From Actinocorallia sp. API 0066 (GTDB lineage Bacteria; Actinomycetota; Actinomycetes; Streptosporangiales; Streptosporangiaceae), in NCBI RefSeq assembly GCF_020991275.1, contig NZ_JAJLQY010000003.1, positions 372,001-436,000 of the forward strand: DNA of 64,000 nt. Reading direction: 5' to 3'. Under the pieces are notes generated by a model. It saw only the letters and a program-made list of their open reading frames with translations. It did not search any database and had not been told where the DNA came from. Position numbers and translations under genes: made by a program. Shown piece by piece: positions 1-7,682 of the stretch (the first letter of the stretch is position 1; each line of letters opens with the position of its first letter).

Positions 1-421
1 CGGTGAGCGGCAGGGGGACGGCGAAGTCGGCGACCAGGTCGGCTTCACCGCGGGCGACCATCCCGGCGACGAGCTCGGCGGCGATCTGCTCGATGCGGCC
101 GGTGAGCCGGTCGGCCATGTCGGCGGTGAACGCGCGGGTGATCGGTCGGCGTAGGCGGGTGTGGTCGGGTGGGTCGGTGGTCAGCAGGGAGCGGCTGATC
201 GCGGGCGCGATGTCGCGCGGCGTGCCGCTGCCCGCGAGGAGGTGCTGGTAGCGGGAGGTGTCCTTGCTCAGCGTCGGGTCCGCGAGCGCCTGCCTGGCTT
301 CGGGGTAGCCGGTGATGAGCCAGAACGGGAACCTGCCGCCGTCCACCCGCCGCACCGGGCTCGTCTCCCGCATCCGGGCGTAGAAGGGATAGGGGTCCTG
401 GAAGAACGCGTCACCGAACAT
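1..421 (-). CDS. Cytochrome P450, 5' part (cut by window edge)
   Basis: The minus strand from the ATG at 421 encodes 140 residues of a bacterial class I cytochrome P450, a haem monooxygenase of secondary metabolism or catabolism. It opens with the usual N-terminal FFQDPYPFYARMRE segment. It then has the helix-C signature LLTTDPPDHTRLRR (about residues 79-92), whose His and Arg contact the haem propionates in this family. The rest of the protein (I-helix, ExxR, Cys ligand loop) lies beyond the window. Its start overlaps the 3' end of the DUF6545-like remnant by 11 bp, a gene pairing that suggests a former operon. Substrate cannot be inferred. Confidence 0.85.
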   Translation of the reverse strand, partial: MFGDAFFQDPYPFYARMRETSPVRRVDGGRFPFWLITGYPEARQALADPTLSKDTSRYQHLLAGSGTPRDIAPAISRSLLTTDPPDHTRLRRPITRAFTADMADRLTGRIEQIAAELVAGMVARGEADLVADFAVPLPLT

Positions 422-1124
422 GGGTCGCCTCCGGGAGGTTCAGCGCTGACGAGAGGGCGGCGGCTACCTCGGACAGCCAGGGCGACACAGCGGTCAGGCC
501 GTCACGGATCTCCACGACCCTGCGTTGGAGCATCCAGCGGGAACCGAAGCGCGGGCCTGTCGGCATGACGATCTGGGGGAACGCCTCGTACAGAACTCGC
601 CATAGCGGTTCGAGCCGACAGTGCAGATGTCGGTCCTTCCACCATCGTCCGGGCGCTGCCAAGGCCGGGCACCCGCCCTCTTCCTCCACTATCGGCAGGT
701 CGAGCGCGAGCATCTGGGACTGGACGAACAGAAACTTCTCCGCCAGATACGCCAATGCGACCACCGCACCGGCCGAAACACTCCACAGCCCCACCCGCAA
801 AGTCGCCCATGCTGCTCGGCGCGCATAGCGGACCCCGGTGACCAGCAGGTCGACTACCGCCCACCCCAGCATGACAACGAACACGTCGCTGTAGACCCCG
901 AGCATGGGCACCTGCCCATACAGCTCGCCGAACGTCCCGACCCTCACAGGTACCGGATTACTCAGAAAGATCCCGGCCATCACGGCGACCGCGACCCCAT
1001 ACGCGACAACCCGCCAACGGATCGCCGCCCGCGCCGTTCCTGACGGATGGCAGAAGAAGCCGCGCCAACTCCTCCACCCCCAACCCGGAACTCCTGTGCC
1101 CAAAAAGCAGATGCCCAATCTCAT
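411..1124 (-). pseudogene. DUF6545 / MAB_1171c-like membrane protein, N-terminally truncated
   Basis: The frame contains three hydrophobic segments and a C-terminal region with LWRVLYEAFPQIV and RRVVEIRDGL, the hallmarks of actinobacterial MAB_1171c/DUF6545 proteins. Family members are about 400 residues with seven N-terminal helices. Here only about 200 residues match, so the first four helices are missing. The first 30-odd codons of the open frame lie inside the HEIGH peptidase remnant and do not look like this family. In relatives this gene follows an ImmA/IrrE gene, and here the two are fused by a deletion. The 3' end overlaps the P450 start. It may still be translated, but a truncated remnant is the best reading. 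Confidence 0.6.
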
Positions 1125-1161
1125 GCAGAGCGATGTACTCCCGGTGATAGCGAGTCGTTCC
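958..1161 (-). pseudogene. ImmA/IrrE-type metallopeptidase fragment
   Basis: An unannotated minus-strand frame reads YHREYIALHEIGHLLFGH, the zinc-binding HExxH helix of the ImmA/IrrE peptidase domain found in XRE-linked proteins of actinomycetes. It continues with VEELARLLLPSV, also typical of the family. An in-frame TAA (1162-1164) lies just upstream, no start codon precedes the motif, and about 100 N-terminal residues are absent. The remnant ends at the TAA at 958-960, inside the membrane-protein frame. Together with the truncated DUF6545 gene this marks a deletion scar. Confidence 0.55.
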
Positions 1162-1202
1162 TTAAGAGACTATTACACACCACTCCCCACTCCCACTAGA
1201 GT

Positions 1203-1493
1203 TCAATAAATAACAAATATCCCAAACATGCCACAAGATAATCTTTTGTCTGGAATGGAGATCTGCCAAGCAAGACATAATTCCGGACGGATTACACGCC
1301 ACTTCGGCTTACAATGACCCAGGAAGCCTTGGACGATGACTTGGCCGCCTCCACCACAAACCCCCCAGCCAATGCGCCCCCACTTCCAATCAAAGCCGCA
1401 CCATCCCTGAACGTCTCCCGCCGCCACCCGCGACCCACCCCGAGCCCCCACCACCGTCAACCGAGGCCCATCCCCAATGTTCGAGATCGCCAT
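1203..1493 (-). CDS. Small Gly/Trp-rich protein, unknown (possibly frameshifted)
   Basis: A 96-codon frame opens with an ATG preceded by AGGAGG at 8-nt spacing, among the best ribosome sites in the window. The product is glycine- and tryptophan-rich (WCGFDWKWGRIGWGVCGGGG) and matches no family I know. In the overlapping frame the same DNA encodes a hydrophobic stretch, AALIGSGGALAGGFVVEAA, which looks more natural. The gene may therefore be a small membrane or leader-type peptide broken by a frameshift after codon 20 or so. The distal 120 bp are AT-rich compared with the surroundings. Confidence 0.35.
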   Translation of the reverse strand: MAISNIGDGPRLTVVGARGGSRVAAGDVQGWCGFDWKWGRIGWGVCGGGGQVIVQGFLGHCKPKWRVIRPELCLAWQISIPDKRLSCGMFGIFVIY

Positions 1494-1744
1494 ATCCGAC
1501 TCCTCCTAGAATCCCCTGGGCATCCGGCCCGCCGGACGTCCCGCTCTCTCCGATGGACGAACTCATGTGAACCGATCCATCTTCTTTGTCGGAGACCGCT
1601 CCGAACGCAAGTTCTCCAGTCGGGTGTGCTTGCCCAGGGGGCCTGCCTGGGCGGGCTGGTGAAGGCGTGCACGGCGAGCGGGGCTGTGGGGCTGGTGGCC
1701 CCGCAGGCCCTGCTCGCTGCCGCGCGTGGAGGTGTTGGGGAGGA
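1494..1744. other. Intergenic region without a supported gene
   Basis: Between the strong ribosome site at about 1500-1510 and the end of the next minus-strand gene there is no convincing gene. On the plus strand a short hydrophobic tail (ACLGGLVKACTASGAVGLV) is open up to a TAG near 1748 but lacks a ribosome site, so I do not call it. Confidence 0.4.
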
Positions 1745-2380
1745 TTAGTAGAGGCCGCCGATGACTAGGGTGACCGGGTTGGTGCCGGCGAAGACGTCGG
1801 CGCTGCTCCAGACCGCGTGGAAGGAGGACGCGCCGGTGTCGGCGTACATGGCGAAGGTGCCGGAGGCGCTGCGGTCGGCTTGCCGGGCGTCGCTGCTTCG
1901 GGCGAAGACCTCCAGGGTGACGGTGTCGGGGCCGTCGATGGCGACGACGGCAGCCGCGTGGTACGGGTAGGGCGACGCGGGCACGGTCGAGACGATGACG
2001 TACGCCTCCTTGTAGTCGGGGTTGGCCTGCTCGCCCGTGTTCGGCTGCCCCCGCCCGGCCTCGGCGATCCTGATGTTGTCGGCCTCGCTCCTGCCGAACA
2101 GCTCGTCGCCGACGTGGCTGTAGTCGCCGCCGAGCGGCAGCGCCTTGCCGTGGATGATCTCCTCGGCCGCGTGCAGACAGTCCCGCAGGAACCTCCGCTC
2201 GGGCTCGTAGGAGGTGTACTTGACGCCGTCGTAGGTGATGCTGTCCAGTTCGGGGCCGCAGTAGTGCGGCTTGTCGGCTCTCGGGTGCACGAACAGGCGT
2301 AGCGGCTCGAACTCCGCGACGATGTAGTGGCCGCTGGCGCTCAGGCTCGCGGGCTTTCCCTTGACCTTGATCGTTTTCAT
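1745..2380 (-). CDS. Uncharacterised 211-aa protein, papain-like fold suspected
   Basis: The ATG at 2380 has a GGAGG ribosome site 5 nt upstream and was preferred over an upstream in-frame ATG at 2455 that has none. No signal peptide or membrane segment is visible. A Cys in RDCLHAAEEIIHGK and a His in YPYHAAAVVAIDG followed by VTLEVFA resemble the Cys and His blocks of papain-like domains at the ends of actinobacterial toxin- or contractile-injection-associated proteins. That assignment is inference from motif memory. No related partner gene lies next to it. Confidence 0.55.
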   Translation of the reverse strand: MKTIKVKGKPASLSASGHYIVAEFEPLRLFVHPRADKPHYCGPELDSITYDGVKYTSYEPERRFLRDCLHAAEEIIHGKALPLGGDYSHVGDELFGRSEADNIRIAEAGRGQPNTGEQANPDYKEAYVIVSTVPASPYPYHAAAVVAIDGPDTVTLEVFARSSDARQADRSASGTFAMYADTGASSFHAVWSSADVFAGTNPVTLVIGGLY

Positions 2381-2511
2381 CGGGACCTCCGGGGGACGCT
2401 GTCGACGTAGTGTCCCGGCCCCGCTCCCGTCAGTGCCCTCCCCGCACGGTGACAATCATGTTCGACCCCCGCGCGTCACGGCGCTGGTGGAGGCCCGGAG
2501 CGCATGGGCGC

Positions 2512-2691
2512 CTAGTCGTCGTCCCCGCGTTGGGACGGCAGGATCAGCAGGCCGATGACGGGCACGGTCAGGGTGAGCGCGGCCAGGAGCGCGTCCGGCC
2601 AGCTGGCGTCGGCGGCCAGGCCCAGGGCGACGGCCGCCACCAGCACGACGGCGACGAGCGCGGCGCAGGCCAGGGTCCGGGTGGAGATCAT
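2512..2691 (-). CDS. Small two-helix membrane protein
   Basis: This 59-residue protein starts with an ATG overlapping the stop of the upstream gene (ATGA), so the two are probably translationally coupled. It has two hydrophobic segments, roughly residues 7-27 and 33-52, separated by a short DASWPD turn, and an acidic RGDDD tail. It is probably an inner-membrane protein of unknown role. Coupling and codon use support it as real. Confidence 0.55.
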   Translation of the reverse strand: MISTRTLACAALVAVVLVAAVALGLAADASWPDALLAALTLTVPVIGLLILPSQRGDDD

Positions 2692-2939
2692 CGGCGCGGC
2701 TCCCCGGCGTGGTCGTGGTCGGTGGCGTCGTCGGCCCAGAACTCGATCAGTTCGCAGGGTGTGAGGTCCTCGTACGGGCGGGGCAGGGACCGTCCGGTGC
2801 GGACCACGTGGTCGGCCAGGAGCAGCAGGAGCAGGGCGCCGTCAGCGCTGTGCTCCCCTCGCCGAACCGGGCACATCACCGGGCCTGCGCGGCGCCGCGA
2901 CCGGCGGGCCGGGCACGGCGAAGAAGCGGAAGTCGTCAT
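2688..2939 (-). CDS. Small hypothetical protein, 83 aa
   Basis: The start was chosen at the ATG at 2939, which has a GAGG site 8 nt upstream; an open extension to 3002 has no such site. The N-terminal half is Arg/Cys-rich, followed by ALLLLLLADHVVRTGR and RPYEDLTPCELIEFWADD. The acidic end resembles short proteins that sit beside small membrane proteins in actinomycetes. Function unknown. It is coupled by ATGA to the two-helix membrane protein and divergent from the regulator gene at 3250. Confidence 0.5.
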   Translation of the reverse strand: MTTSASSPCPARRSRRRAGPVMCPVRRGEHSADGALLLLLLADHVVRTGRSLPRPYEDLTPCELIEFWADDATDHDHAGEPRR

Positions 2940-2990
2940 ACGCCCAGCCTCACCAGCACCGCCCTCCCGCCGCGACCCGCGCCGAACATC

Positions 2991-3022
2991 GCGGCGGATC
3001 ACGGCGGATGACGGCGGATCAC
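2991..3022. repeat. Three tandem 10-bp units in a divergent promoter region
   Basis: The sequence repeats the unit ACGGCGGATC (with one C/G change and one A/G change) three times with an exact 10-bp period, about one helical turn. It lies between the minus-strand pair ending its leader near 2939 and the plus-strand regulator at 3250. Same-face spacing fits a cooperative operator, but this is inference. Confidence 0.4.
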
Positions 3023-3249
3023 GTCAACATGAAACCTCTTTCACCGCATCTGCCGCGATCTGTGGCGAATCGCCGCAGCCTGTTCTGGTCTAACGAGATC
3101 GGTCATCCGCGACCACTGTCCGGCACGGTGATGGTGGGATACGTGATGCGGGATGGGGGATGCGCGCGGAATGTGAAAATTGCAGGGCATCGCCCTCCTC
3201 CTTGCTTGCCGTCGACCATCACGACCAGGACCAGGACAGGTGACGCGCC

Positions 3250-4203
3250 GTGCACGAGGGTCACTACGCCCGGGACGACGACCCCGTCGCCCCGCTGCGC
3301 CGCCGACTGCTGCGCGCCCTGGCGCTGGCCGACATCACCAACACCTCGCAGCTCGCCCGCCGCGCCGAGCGCCTGCTGGGTGAGGGCAGGATCTCGATGG
3401 AGCTGCCGAGGTCGACGGTCGACCCCCATCTGAAGGGCGAGCGGGTCGGGTTGCCCGGGTGGCCGATGGTCCGCGCGATCGTCCGGGTGTGCCGCCTGAC
3501 GGCCAGACCGGAGAACCTCGCGGCGATCGGCACCGAGGGCGAGTGGCTCGAGTGGCACATCGACGCGCAGGAGGCATACAACGCGCACCGGCGCGGCGGC
3601 ACCGACGAGCCGCTGGCCGCGCCCGTGCACCTCCCCGACCCACCCGAGGTGACGGCGCCGGAGCTGCCCGCCTGGGGCGAACAACCCCCGCCGCCCGGAC
3701 CTCCCCTGACCGAGTACGCCACCGAGATGCCCATCGGCCAGTTCGAGGCGGGCCTCGCCGAACTGTACGACGACGAGAGCGTGCGCAGGGAGCTCGTCCC
3801 GCTGCCCACCGGCGACAGCCCGGACCCGATCGCCATCGAATGGATGAGCGGGCGGTACGGCCGTGCCGGAGGCAGCCTGTACCGGCGCGCCACCACACCG
3901 TCCCTGGAGCAGCCGCGCGCGGCCTGGCAGATGGCCCTCCTGCTCGGCTGCGACGGATACCTCCGCCAAGCCCAGGCCTGGCTCACCCTCGCCGAACGGT
4001 CCGAATACCATCGCGCACTCGAACTCGCGAACTGCGCCGACCTGAGAGTCGGCTGCGGCATCACCGCGTACCACCTCGCCAACGAACTCGACGACCGCCC
4101 GAGCACCAGGCCGCTCGCCCGGATCCTCCGCGACGCGGCAGCCCGCGCCACCCCCTGGCAGCCACCGGCGGCACCGGTCCCCGACGATCCGCCCGACCAC
4201 TGA
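3250..4203 (+). CDS. Putative HTH regulator of the large actinobacterial orphan type
   Basis: This 317-residue protein starts at a GTG with an AGG site about 10 nt upstream. The N-terminal 100 residues contain an arrangement seen in orphan actinobacterial regulators: NTSQLARRAERLL, LPRSTVDPHLKGERVGLPGW, MVRAIVRVC, where the middle piece is the likely recognition helix. A proline-rich linker (about residues 120-160) leads to a C-terminal alpha-helical region with AWQMALLLGCDGYLRQAQAWLTLAERSEYHRALELA, like TPR-type signal-sensing parts. Its targets are unknown; the divergent small-protein pair is a candidate. Confidence 0.55.
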   Translation: MHEGHYARDDDPVAPLRRRLLRALALADITNTSQLARRAERLLGEGRISMELPRSTVDPHLKGERVGLPGWPMVRAIVRVCRLTARPENLAAIGTEGEWLEWHIDAQEAYNAHRRGGTDEPLAAPVHLPDPPEVTAPELPAWGEQPPPPGPPLTEYATEMPIGQFEAGLAELYDDESVRRELVPLPTGDSPDPIAIEWMSGRYGRAGGSLYRRATTPSLEQPRAAWQMALLLGCDGYLRQAQAWLTLAERSEYHRALELANCADLRVGCGITAYHLANELDDRPSTRPLARILRDAAARATPWQPPAAPVPDDPPDH

Positions 4204-4274
4204 GACCAGCGGTCCCGGAATCGTCAGGGGCCCCGGCCGACGCGTTGACACGCATAGACCGCCATGTCATTGTT

Positions 4275-4305
4275 CGTACATCATAAACAATTTATAGGTC
4301 GTACG
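4275..4305. promoter_or_regulatory. 31-bp operator-like element, copy 1
   Basis: The element reads CGTAC-N3-ATAAACAA-N3-ATA-N2-TCGTACG. The CGTAC ends form an inverted repeat around an AT-rich core in otherwise GC-rich DNA. A second copy with the same 31-bp architecture lies at 5447-5477 before the TetR gene. It ends 19 bp before the ATG of the ferritin-like gene, just upstream of the ribosome site, so a bound repressor would block transcription. Confidence 0.65.
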
Positions 4306-4324
4306 TACCGAGGAGGAGAACCTC

Positions 4325-5431
4325 ATGTCAACGCACGATCTTTATGCGGCGCCCGTCCGCGACGGCATCCGGACCGTCGAGATGGCCGGGGACACCCGGT
4401 TCACCTGGGAGTACGACGACGGACGGGACACACTGCTGAACCTGTACCAGAAAGGCAAGGACAAGCAGTGGGACTCGGTCAAGCGGATCGACTGGGACCT
4501 CGAAGTCGATCCCTATGACCTGCTGGGCACCCCCGACCAGGCGCTCGCGATCTACGGAACCCCCCACTGGGACAAGATGAGCGAACGCGACCGCAAGGAA
4601 CTGCGGCGGCACTCGGCGTCGTGGCAGTTCTCCCAGTTCCTGCACGGCGAGCAGGGCGCGATGATCACGGGCGCCAGGATCGTGGAAACCGTCCCGGACC
4701 TCGACGCCAAGTTCTACTCGGCCACCCAGACCATGGACGAGGCCCGCCACGTCGAGATCTTCTCCCGCTTCCTGCACGAGAAGATCGGCCTGGTCTACCC
4801 GATCAACGGGAAACTCCAGGAACTGCTCGACGACACTCTCGGCGACGCCCGGTGGGACATGCCCTACCTGGGCATGCAGGTGCTCATCGAAGGGCTGGCA
4901 CTCGCGGCGTTCGGCGTCATCCGCGACGTCACCACCAAACCGCTGCCCAAGCAGATCCTCACCTACGTCATGCAGGACGAGGCGCGGCACGTCGCGTTCG
5001 GCAGGCTCACCCTGCGCGACTACTACCGCCAGCTCTCGTCCGCCGAACTGAGTGAGCGTGAGGAGTTCGTCATCGAGGGCTGCTATCTGATGCGCGACCG
5101 GATCCGCGGGCTCGAGATCTGGGAGAACTTCGGGATCAACACCGCCGACGCCAAACGGCTCGCGGACGAGTCCGCCTACATGCGCGCCTTCCAGAGCCAT
5201 CTTTTCAGCCGGATCGTCCCGTGTGTGCGGGACATCGGGCTGTGGAGCGAACGGGTACAGGCCGCCTACACCGACATGGGGGTGTTCGACCTCGCCAGGT
5301 CGGACCTGGAGGCGCTGATGCGGCACGACGAGGAGCAGGCCGAGCGCCTGGACGCCGCCCGGTTCGCCGCCGAGGAGGCCGACCGCAAGGCCGAGGTGGA
5401 CGCCGTCATCGCGGCCGAGGCCGACGCCTGA
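4325..5431 (+). CDS. Ferritin-like diiron protein (putative oxygenase)
   Basis: This 368-residue soluble protein has a GAGGAGG ribosome site before the ATG. A four-helix ferritin-like fold is indicated by the metal-ligand set: Glu in FLHGEQGAMI (helix 1), DEARHVEIF (helix 2, Glu and His), EGLALAAFG (helix 3) and a second DEARHVAFG (helix 4). Paired ExxH-type DEARH motifs are typical of carboxylate-bridged diiron oxygenases and oxidases of the R2-like superfamily. The C-terminus is acidic and Ala/Glu-rich. The shared 31-bp element upstream suggests that the adjacent TetR protein controls it. Substrate unknown; R2-like ligand-binding oxidase or N-oxygenase are alternatives. Confidence 0.8.
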   Translation: MSTHDLYAAPVRDGIRTVEMAGDTRFTWEYDDGRDTLLNLYQKGKDKQWDSVKRIDWDLEVDPYDLLGTPDQALAIYGTPHWDKMSERDRKELRRHSASWQFSQFLHGEQGAMITGARIVETVPDLDAKFYSATQTMDEARHVEIFSRFLHEKIGLVYPINGKLQELLDDTLGDARWDMPYLGMQVLIEGLALAAFGVIRDVTTKPLPKQILTYVMQDEARHVAFGRLTLRDYYRQLSSAELSEREEFVIEGCYLMRDRIRGLEIWENFGINTADAKRLADESAYMRAFQSHLFSRIVPCVRDIGLWSERVQAAYTDMGVFDLARSDLEALMRHDEEQAERLDAARFAAEEADRKAEVDAVIAAEADA

Positions 5432-5446
5432 CGGCGCCACACTTTC

Positions 5447-5477
5447 CGTACGAGATAAACAAGATATATTCCGTACG
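5447..5477. promoter_or_regulatory. 31-bp operator-like element, copy 2
   Basis: CGTAC-N3-ATAAACAA-N3-ATA-N2-CCGTACG matches copy 1 at all fixed positions and in spacing. It lies 73 bp before the TetR ATG, downstream of the ferritin-like gene's stop, and suggests autoregulation. Confidence 0.65.
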
Positions 5478-5550
5478 CCTCCCCGCCTCCGCGCACTGCT
5501 AACGTTGGTGACAGGGTGCGCGAAGACGTGCCCTGCGGGAAAGGGACGGA

Positions 5551-6219
5551 ATGGCGAAGAAGGCGGCGACTCGTCCCGCTGAGCGGCGGACGCTGACGCG
5601 AGCGGCGATCGTGGGCGCGGCCATCACCGTGATCGAACGAGACGGCGCAAAGGCGCTTTCGATGCGGAAGGTCGCCGCCGAACTCGGCGTCGGCACCATG
5701 TCGCTCTACACCCACGTCCCCGACCGCGACGCGCTCATCGAGGAGATCGCGCAGACGGTCCTCGCCGGAATCGACGCGCCCGAGGCGACGAGCCCGAACC
5801 AGGACTGGAAGGTCAACGCCCGCGCCATGGTCGGCGCCTTCCGAGCCGCCGCCCGCAGACACCCGCGCAGCATGCACCTCGTGCTCACCCGCAAACTGGA
5901 ACTGGAGTTCAGCTGGCGGGCCGCCGAACGCGCCCTGAGCCTCCTGGTCGCCGCCGGATTCGACGGCGAGACGTCGGTGCGCGTCATCCGGACGCTGATG
6001 TCCTACGCCATCGGCTGCCAGATGGTGGCCGGAGGGGCACTCGACACCCCGGACCGGCTACCGGACACAGCGCTCCGCCCCATCCGCGACGATCCCGACC
6101 TTTTCCCCCGCTCGCTCGCGCTGATCGAGCAGCTCCTGAATCCCGACCCCGAGGCCGACTTCACCACGGGGCTGGAGATGCTCCTCGCCGCGATGGACCG
6201 GCTCCCCCGCAGCGCCTGA
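5551..6219 (+). CDS. TetR-family regulator of the ferritin-like gene
   Basis: This 222-residue protein has a GGGACGGA site before the ATG. The N-terminal HTH is LTRAAIVGAAITVIERDGAKALSMRKVAAELGVGTMSLYTHVPDRDAL (read in blocks, about residues 15-62), with LYTHV as recognition-helix end. The rest fits the TetR_C ligand-binding domain of larger TetR members. It follows the ferritin-like gene on the same strand and carries its own copy of the 31-bp element, so it probably represses both genes. The ligand is unknown. Confidence 0.85.
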   Translation: MAKKAATRPAERRTLTRAAIVGAAITVIERDGAKALSMRKVAAELGVGTMSLYTHVPDRDALIEEIAQTVLAGIDAPEATSPNQDWKVNARAMVGAFRAAARRHPRSMHLVLTRKLELEFSWRAAERALSLLVAAGFDGETSVRVIRTLMSYAIGCQMVAGGALDTPDRLPDTALRPIRDDPDLFPRSLALIEQLLNPDPEADFTTGLEMLLAAMDRLPRSA

Positions 6220-6233
6220 GCTTCTCCGGTTCC

Positions 6234-6902
6234 TCAGCCGTCGGCGCGGTCCTCACACATCATCTCCACGGCCGTCAGGAACAGTTCGAGCCCGAACTCG
6301 AAGTCGGCGTCCGAGCCGTGCGCCGCCGACTCGTCCGGCAGCGCCACGACGTACGGGAAACACGCGGCGCCCAGGCCCCGCGCCACGTCGGCGGGGTCGC
6401 CTTCGGCCCGCTCCGGCCGCGCCCGCATCTGGGAACCGAGCGTCCACGCCATCAGGGCGCGCACCACCCGCACCGACACCGGCCCGTCCAGCCCCGCCTC
6501 GGCACACAGGGACAGCGCGCGCTCGAACGCCCGAAGCCCCACGGGAATCGCCGTCCCGGTCTCCAGGACCAACGCGAGGCTGCGCGGATACTCCCGCGCG
6601 ATCCCCCGGAAGGCACGCATCAGGATCCGCGCCTCGTCCTTCCAGTCCGTCCCGTCCGCGCTCTCCGGAACGTCCATCGTCGCCATGACGTACTCGGCGA
6701 CGCCCGCGATCAGCGACTCCCTGCTGTCCACATGCCGATAGACGGCCATCGCGGTGACGCCGAGCTCCTCCCCCACCGCCCGCATCGAAAGCCCGTCCGC
6801 CCCCCGCCGCTCCACGATCTCCACCGCGGTGTGCACAACGAGTTCACGCGTAAGCACCAGCCGCATCACCCGTAGCGGCGGCCCATGCCCCGGCCTCGCC
6901 AT
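6234..6902 (-). CDS. TetR-family regulator, paralogue-like
   Basis: From the ATG at 6902 (a GTG at 6917 is an alternative) the product has 222 residues. The HTH contains LSMRAVGEELGVTAMAVYRHVDSRESL, and the C-terminal part aligns block by block with the neighbouring TetR (FERALSLCAEAGLDGPVSVRVVRALM versus the equivalent AERALSLLVAAGFDGETSVRVIRTLM). The two genes converge tail to tail with a 14-bp gap. They look like diverged copies. No copy of the 31-bp element precedes this gene, so its targets probably differ. Confidence 0.8.
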   Translation of the reverse strand: MARPGHGPPLRVMRLVLTRELVVHTAVEIVERRGADGLSMRAVGEELGVTAMAVYRHVDSRESLIAGVAEYVMATMDVPESADGTDWKDEARILMRAFRGIAREYPRSLALVLETGTAIPVGLRAFERALSLCAEAGLDGPVSVRVVRALMAWTLGSQMRARPERAEGDPADVARGLGAACFPYVVALPDESAAHGSDADFEFGLELFLTAVEMMCEDRADG

Positions 6903-7028
6903 CGCCACCCCCCACACCCGACCACATCCAGCAACCCACCCTATGTTCTCCCCGCGCCGGAACGGACGCGTCCCGCCCCGCCCTTCGCCGCCTCGGTCGG
7001 GGTCAGCGACGGTCGGTGGGTGCCGTGG

Positions 7029-7682
7029 TCATTCGGGGTGGGCGGGGCGGACCAGGCCGCTTTCGTAGGCGTAGATCGCGGCTTGGGTGCGGTCGCGGAG
7101 GCCGAGTTTGTTGAGGATGTTGCTTACGTGGGTCTTGATGGTCTGCTCGGCGAGAACGAGGCGGGTGGCGATCTCGGTGTTGGAGAGGCCCCGGGCGACC
7201 AGCGTCAGGACCTCGGTCTCGCGTTCGGTCAGGACGGACGGGCGGGGGCCGTCGGCGGGAGCCGTGCCCCTGGTCTTCGAGAAGGTCCCGATCAGCCGGC
7301 GGGTGACCGAGGGGGCCAGCAGCGCGTCCCCGGAGGCCACCACGCGGATCGCCTCGGCCAGGGCGCCGGCTGACGCGCTCTTCAGGATGAAGCCGCTGGC
7401 TCCCGCGCGGAGCGCGGCGTAGACGTACTCGTCCTGGTCGAAGGTGGTCAGGACGACGACCCTGGTCGTGCCGGAGACCTGGCGTGTGGCCTCGATGCCG
7501 TCGACCCCCGGCATCCGGACGTCCATCAGGATCACGTCCGGTTCCAGCTCCGCCGCCCGCGCGACGGCCTCCGCCCCGTCGGCCGCCTCACCGATCACGG
7601 TGATGTCCGGTTGGGCGTTGAGCAGGACCGAGAAGCCCTCACGGACCATGGCCTGGTCGTCGGCGATGAGGACGCGGATCAT
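7029..7682 (-). CDS. NarL/LuxR-family response regulator
   Basis: The 217-residue protein has a receiver domain with phospho-acceptor Asp54 in LMDVRMPG, the acidic pair IADD and a conserved Lys in FILKS. A C-terminal LuxR HTH follows (LTERETEVLTLVARGLSNTEIA, then TIKTHVSNILNKL). Its start overlaps the stop of the sensor kinase gene by 4 bp (ATGA). The partner kinase and the divergent ABC exporter form the common arrangement in which the regulator controls the transporter. Confidence 0.92.
   Translation of the reverse strand: MIRVLIADDQAMVREGFSVLLNAQPDITVIGEAADGAEAVARAAELEPDVILMDVRMPGVDGIEATRQVSGTTRVVVLTTFDQDEYVYAALRAGASGFILKSASAGALAEAIRVVASGDALLAPSVTRRLIGTFSKTRGTAPADGPRPSVLTERETEVLTLVARGLSNTEIATRLVLAEQTIKTHVSNILNKLGLRDRTQAAIYAYESGLVRPAHPE

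Noticed and set aside
2991-3022. CRISPR-like array
   Set aside because: Units are only 10 bp with no spacers and no cas genes anywhere in the window.
4328-5440. A 370-codon minus-strand frame opposite the ferritin-like gene
   Set aside because: Antisense of a gene with strong diiron motifs and ribosome site; no recognisable protein features.
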